Shown piece by piece: positions 59,455 through 64,000 of a DNA stretch of 64,000 nucleotides. The notes beneath the pieces were generated by a model. It made no database searches. It was not told the DNA's origin and saw nothing but the letters and a program-made list of their open reading frames with translations. This DNA is from Zhengitettix transpicula (taxonomy: Eukaryota; Arthropoda; Insecta; Orthoptera; Tetrigidae): NCBI GenBank assembly GCA_037074705.1, contig CM073593.1, forward strand, positions 102,819,738 to 102,883,737. The letters run 5' to 3'. Positions within the stretch are counted from its first letter, which is position 1. Every line of letters begins with the position of its first letter. The position numbers and the translations under genes were made by a program.

Positions 59455-59710
59455 ATAATAATAAGAAAAACAGCCAAAGCAAGAAAAAAGTAAGTGATAA
59501 TATAAACACACCTGTATGCCTTGTTCCTTTCTTCAGGTGACAAAGCTGTTGTGTTTTGTCAAGTTGTGTCTCTCTATGCTCTTACGTTTCTCTGCACCTG
59601 AAGAAAGGAACAATGATTCCAGTAACGTTGTGTGGTATTTATATTATCACTTATTTTGCCTATCTTTTTTAAAAAAATTTCAATCAGACGGAATATTTTT
59701 AATTTTGAAA
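59455..59710. repeat. R2 inverted-repeat element
   Basis: The diverged left arm lacks the ACGTTTCTGGGATCC block. The interior inverts CTTCTTCAGGTG against CACCTGAAGAAAGGAACAAT. The right arm reads GTAACGTTGTGTGGTATTTA, TATTATCACTTATTTTGCC and TTTCAATCAGACGG. Confidence 0.75.
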
Positions 59711-60450
59711 TGTGATAAAGTAAATGGAGTTTTTAGATTTATTTTAAATCTGAAATGTGTTACGGCATAATACTAATTTAAGATAAAATTGAAAGCTGTG
59801 TATATTTTTAAATATTTTTATTAATTACTATAGTCTAGTATTTTTCTTCTCAACGTGTGTTTCTTAAAAATTATCTTCCTTTTCCCTGAGGTTATTAATT
59901 TGCTGTTAACATTAGTTTACTGTGGTAAGTTTTCTGAATTTTCTGAGATATACAGTAATTAAATCTGAAAATCTCTCTTTTACTCCACAATCTCCGTCCC
60001 TGCTGTACTTAAAAATCTAAAAAATTATCCATTGGGACAATTTGAAAGAATTTTTGTGCACGTCTACTGTTTGACAATTGATACTCAAACCTTTCGCTGG
60101 AAAGCGGGGGAGGGGTGGGGAAATATGTAAGTTAAATACAGACTTGAATTAAACAGTGTTATTTGCGCATCACAGTTCTGTAAATGTAAATTGTTTTAAA
60201 TGGGAAATAAAGTGGAGCAGTGTTCAACCGAAATGTATGGCTGCTATTGTGTAAATAATGGAGGGGGATTTTTTTTCTTTTTTTTTTCTACAGGATGAAA
60301 TACCGACGACGGTTGATTCTCTGCTTCCGTGAGTAGCTGCAATTGCCTGAAAAGTGCGTAGGAAGCGAAGCCTTTATACTCGAGGAATTTTTTTTTCTCC
60401 CCCCCCCCTCCCTCTCTTCGTCTCTCCAGGGATACGAAATGACTTATGGA
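59711..60450. other. Spacer, nothing recognised
   Basis: AT-rich, with poly-T and C-rich tracts near 60269-60420 just before the TATA-like site. Confidence 0.4.
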
Positions 60451-60451
60451 G

Positions 60452-60490
60452 TATAAAAGCAGATACTGGAGGAGCACTTACTTACTCCAA
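60452..60490 (+). promoter_or_regulatory. Candidate TATA-box promoter
   Basis: TATAAAAGC at 60452-60460 in GGAGTATAAAAGCAGATAC is close to the insect consensus. The expected start would lie near 60480-60485 (GCACTTACTTACTCC). The region after it is GC-rich. The first downstream ATG (60592) opens a 42-codon glycine-rich frame ending at 60720. No protein family was recognised, so this may drive a non-coding RNA or be fortuitous. Confidence 0.3.
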
Positions 60491-60595
60491 CTCTTTGCCG
60501 TTAACAGACTCGACACGCGACATTTTTGTGTTGTAACTTCTTAGTCAACAATATATCAACAAGGTTTTGAAGAACCGCGCGCGAGAGCTGGATGA

Positions 60596-60628
60596 GGGGG
60601 GGCGGAGGTGGGGGACAGGGGGAGGGGG
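60596..60628 (+). other. G-quadruplex-capable tract
   Basis: Four G-runs of at least five (60596-60602, 60610-60614, 60618-60622, 60624-60628) separated by loops of 7, 3 and 1 bases fit the canonical quadruplex pattern. The tract lies about 115 bp after the presumed start. Confidence 0.6.
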
Positions 60629-62680
60629 AGATAAATCAAGAAACGGATGTTTCGCTCGGTGCTTTGACGACGAGGAGGTCCCGGGGCATGATGGATGTCC
60701 CCGGAGGAGGCAGTTCTTAAGGTTCTCGCCAGAAAACCTCGGAGCACGCCAGGAAGATGATTAATGATGATGGCCGAGGTGCAGCGGCCGGATATTGAAC
60801 AGAGCCTGACAAATGCATTCCTAATGTGGGTTCTACGCGTCCGTCCGTCCGCCATCGTCATCGCCAATCTTCAACTCCTGTCTGATTACAAACATGTCGT
60901 CGATACAAGAACTAACGACCAATTAGCTACGATAGTCGAAACAGACATTTAGAGTCGATAAAATAGTTGATTCTCGTGATAGAAATTACTCAATTTTCCC
61001 CTTGATATTTTAATTAATTATAACAATGATTTATGGTATTCAGAAATCGTACACAAGTAAAATATACGATGATAGATATGTATATTTTTAAAAAAAATTA
61101 TTTATTTATTCCCAGCGCTTCTACTGCTTTGCGAATGCCGGTGGGAACGTTACATCAACAAAAAATAAATCCATTGTGGAAGAATGGTAAACAAAATTAA
61201 ATTTTAGGTTGTTTACTGAATGGTATTGGTCATAATAACCCTTATTTTTTTTTCTTCATTCCAAAACACCTCATTTGTAGATTTAGTGTACGTAATCCAC
61301 AACAGTTAACTCTCACAAAATATTTATGTAAATAACCGACGAAAATTAACCAGTTTGCTTGTATTGAAAACATTACAAGGGGAATTTGAAACATATTGTC
61401 CCGAACATCAACAAGGCTAATTAAATGGAAATTAGCACCACTCGATTTTACACACACACACGAGGTTTCGAAAGAATATCACCTTTGTTTGCCCTTTATT
61501 AATTATATTTACATTAATTATCCACGACTATAAATGGGGGATAAAATTACGCCTACTGGTCGTGGAAAATTAACGTGGTAAATTTTTTTTTATATGGTAA
61601 ACAAAATTTTACATAACAATAAACTGACTAATCAAATTGGAAAAAGAGTCAGGCATCATACAATCGTTATAATGTGATTAAATTCTTGGAAGCTTTATTA
61701 CGATGTCAAATGTCAAGGCCGTTGCAGGAATAATTCAGATTAAACCTTTATGGTTTCAATTAGGAATGTCATGAGTCTTATTAATCGTGTGGCTACAAAA
61801 AGCTGAAATACAACAAATTTAATCATTTAAATATTACTAATAAAACTATTTTAATTTATCTTCGTTTTCAGTCCGTGAATGTTCAATCCTTTCGACTTAA
61901 ATTTAAAAAAAATAATATAAAGCCTGTACTTTGCTTTAATTATTTTTTCCATTCCGTTTTCTACCTTTACGAACGCCCATTATAAATTAATATTAATCAC
62001 GGAAACAAACTCACATTTTTCCCAGTTTATTTTTCTTTTATAATTAAATTAACCACCTTCTTTACAGACAATGTGAGAGCAATTTCATCACAAAATACAT
62101 TCTACGTTGAAATTCTGATAGAGAAATAAGAAAAGTAGCATTAATACGTTTTTTTCCCCTGTGAAATTCTTACTCAAATTAAATTTATGTGCATAAAAAT
62201 GTCGTGTAATTAATTATTAATTAAATCAGACGTTAAATCTACGTGTTTTATTTTGCTTTCATCAAGACCTTCGTCTTCATTTTTTTTAAAAATCTAATTT
62301 TTGATTCATCAACAGTCTACACCGTAAAATGAATATTACTGCTGTTGGTAAGATGCCTTAAAAATATTAATTCTGTTGCGAAATTTAGTTTCCGTTTATC
62401 AGAGCTTTCTTGAGGCTCGTACGTGTAATGTCTAAAAAAAAGGTCATTTCAATATTCAAAATTTCATTTATATATATATTTTTTTTCGTTTCTCCGTTGC
62501 GATTTTACAGAAACCTTCTTCTCTGATCCTTAATTAAAAAAAAGTCAAACTAAATGTGAAAACACCGAAACTCAATTTTATTCAATATGAAACAAAAATA
62601 TAAAGAGAATTATTTTCCTTCTGATTCATCCAAAATATTAGTCAGGAATTTTTTTACATTTTGTCCTATGACAGAAAATA
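60629..62680. other. Spacer; GC-richer to 60900, AT-rich after
   Basis: 60640-60900 is GC-rich with CGTCCGTCCGTCCGCC near 60839-60852. A 62-codon plus frame at 60764-60952 matches no family I know. The remainder is AT-rich with nothing recognisable. Confidence 0.35.
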
Positions 62681-62761
62681 TTTTTTATTCTACTAAATAA
62701 ATCAATTATTGACCTTATACAGGCACTGAAGATGGATTTTTTTATTCATAGCGTAACGACG

Positions 62762-62789
62762 TTTCGATACATGTTCGTATCTTCTTCAG
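62762..62789 (-). ncRNA. Hammerhead-like core, left arm
   Basis: On the minus strand CTGAAGA (62789-62783), a GATAC/GTATC hairpin around GAACAT, then GAAA (62765-62762). The mirror of the right-arm motif. Confidence 0.35.
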
Positions 62790-62847
62790 GTATTATCCTA
62801 AAGAAGAGGCTTTTATAAATCATGAAGATATAATTTTTTAAATAAGT

Positions 62848-63274
62848 TTCCCACAAGCCGAGGCACCTCGGCCTGTTTTGAGAGGTGTATGTTTCGGGGT
62901 CACAGACCTTGGGCATACAGCAGGAGTTGTTGACGGTTCCCATTGGAACAGTCGGCCAGCTGCCTCCTAAACTGGTCGAGGTACGGAGAAAGGAATGCTG
63001 CGTCCCCACAGAAAACTCTTCTCCCGTCATCGGAAGGGCGTGGGACAAGTACCCAATGCCCGACCTACCTGATGCAGGGTTTTCTAGGGTTTTCCCTGCA
63101 TTACTTTTAGGCGAATGCCGGGTAGGATCCTTAAACCATAGCCCGGGGGCCCTAGTTAACCCTTGGCTACCTTTCTCTACCCAACCGCATCCTCCCTTTC
63201 AAATACCTTCCTATGCTATTAAAGGGGAGTTGCGACTATGTGGATTACCCGCATGTAGCCTGTTACCCTAAAAA
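62848..63274 (+). repeat. R1 dispersed repeat, 5'-truncated
   Basis: From TTCCCACAAGCCGAGGCACC to ATGTAGCCTGTTACCC plus A-tail. It keeps the GCCGAGGCACCTCGGC hairpin. Confidence 0.85.
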
Positions 63275-63713
63275 ATAAATATTTTTTTATCAAGATCCTG
63301 CTAATTTAACAAAACAGTAACATAAACAAAACAAAAACGTCTTCCGTTCGTTTGACCGTAGTTGGAACTGATTATTTTACGTCATGTTTTAAATCAATAC
63401 AGCGATTATTGTCACTGTAACGCCGTTATGCTACAAATAAAAAATAAATAGTATAATATAATATGAAAAAATATAATATATAAAAATTATACAGACTCTT
63501 AAGCGTCGTTACGCTATAAATAAAAAATAAAGTGTCTGAATAATGTCAGTAATTGATTTATTAATTGGTAAACAGAGGTAAAATAATAATTTTCAAATAT
63601 GGGCTCACGACCGAAAGAAGTGTCAGGACCCACTAACATCGTTTGATTCTTTTGTCAAATTAGGAGGATTTATAGTGAAAACATTTGTAAATACTTCTCC
63701 GTTAGGATAATAC

Positions 63714-63741
63714 CTGAAGATGATACGAACATGTATCGAAA
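63714..63741 (+). ncRNA. Hammerhead-like core, right arm
   Basis: CTGAAGA (63714-63720), helix II GATAC (63722-63726) with GTATC (63733-63737), then GAAA (63738-63741) followed by CGTCG. The core bases are intact. Helix III and the cleavage triplet are imperfect, so activity is doubtful. Confidence 0.35.
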
Positions 63742-64000
63742 CGTCGTTATGACATAAAAAGGTATGGTGTCTGTATAAGTTGATTAATTGATTAATTAAT
63801 TAAAATACAGACGTAAAATAAAAACTTTCAATTGACTCATCTACTGACAGACATTTATATAAAAAGCCGTCCACTTCATTTAACATTTTCTCATCAGTCA
63901 AAATAATTATTACGTAACCCTAATAAATGGTTTCAGTATCCTCATATTGTAGACGAAAAAAAGTTGTTCTGCTTACCGAATGACATTTGGATTATTATTT

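Larger units (their letters stand above)
62690..63800. repeat. Inverted-repeat unit with hammerhead-like ends, R1 nested inside
   Basis: The left arm at about 62700-62800 (TTATACAGGCACTG, GCGTAACGACGTTTCGATAC, CTTCTTCAGGTATTATCCTA) is the inverse of the right arm at about 63703-63780. A further partial arm copy in direct orientation lies at about 63505-63570. The R1 at 62848-63274 sits just inside the left arm. Confidence 0.6.

Overview
This is an AT-rich eukaryotic window, almost certainly from an insect. It holds three intron-containing genes of one transporter family. The rest is AT-rich DNA crowded with dispersed repeats, MITE-like inverted-repeat units, a tRNA-derived SINE and broken mariner/Tc1-type transposons. 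Low gene density, TE-swollen introns and the repeat load suggest a large-genome insect, perhaps a polyneopteran. The sequence does not fix the species.

Genes: three tandem paralogues of the insect sugar-transporter family (MFS, facilitated trehalose transporter Tret1-like) lie on the minus strand at 10671-12449 (A, 456 aa), 25872-29095 (B, 468 aa) and 34727-41126 (C, 471 aa). All share one architecture: a 49-nt first coding exon, a large middle exon after a phase-1 intron, and a C-terminal exon after a phase-0 intron. An acceptor-like AG just before each first coding exon suggests a further upstream non-coding exon. All three keep the GR[KR], PESP, D-R-x-G-R-R, EIFP and PETK signatures but lack the usual QQ motif of TM7, so their substrate is open. 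I found no other convincing protein-coding gene.

Layout: 1-10.6 kb holds repeats of families R1-R4 and no gene. 10.7-12.4 kb is gene A. 12.5-25.8 kb is AT-rich spacer with an R3 fold-back element (20.4-21.9 kb) and nested inverted repeats with hammerhead-like cores. 25.9-29.1 kb is gene B, with a fossil transposase in intron 1. 29.1-34.7 kb is repeats and duplicated spacer. 34.7-41.1 kb is gene C, with a 3.9-kb intron full of insertions. 41.4-64 kb is intergenic: R1/R2 copies, a dead mariner with intact ends (43.73-44.89 kb), duplicated spacer (49.0-49.8 kb), a SINE (53.6 kb), three head-to-tail R1 copies (57.3-58.7 kb) and an isolated TATA/G-quadruplex patch (60.4-60.7 kb).

Repeat families named here: R1, about 0.55 kb, 16 copies or fragments, ending CCCTAAAAAA. 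R2, an inverted-repeat unit of 0.2-0.55 kb, 12 copies, each arm with a CTGAAGA...GAAACGTTG core. R3, a fold-back element with tandemly expanded pyrimidine/purine-rich arms. R4, a 0.8-kb element with a GGCGTTGCCCG-type end. Repeat boundaries were read by eye and are approximate, usually within 5-20 bases.
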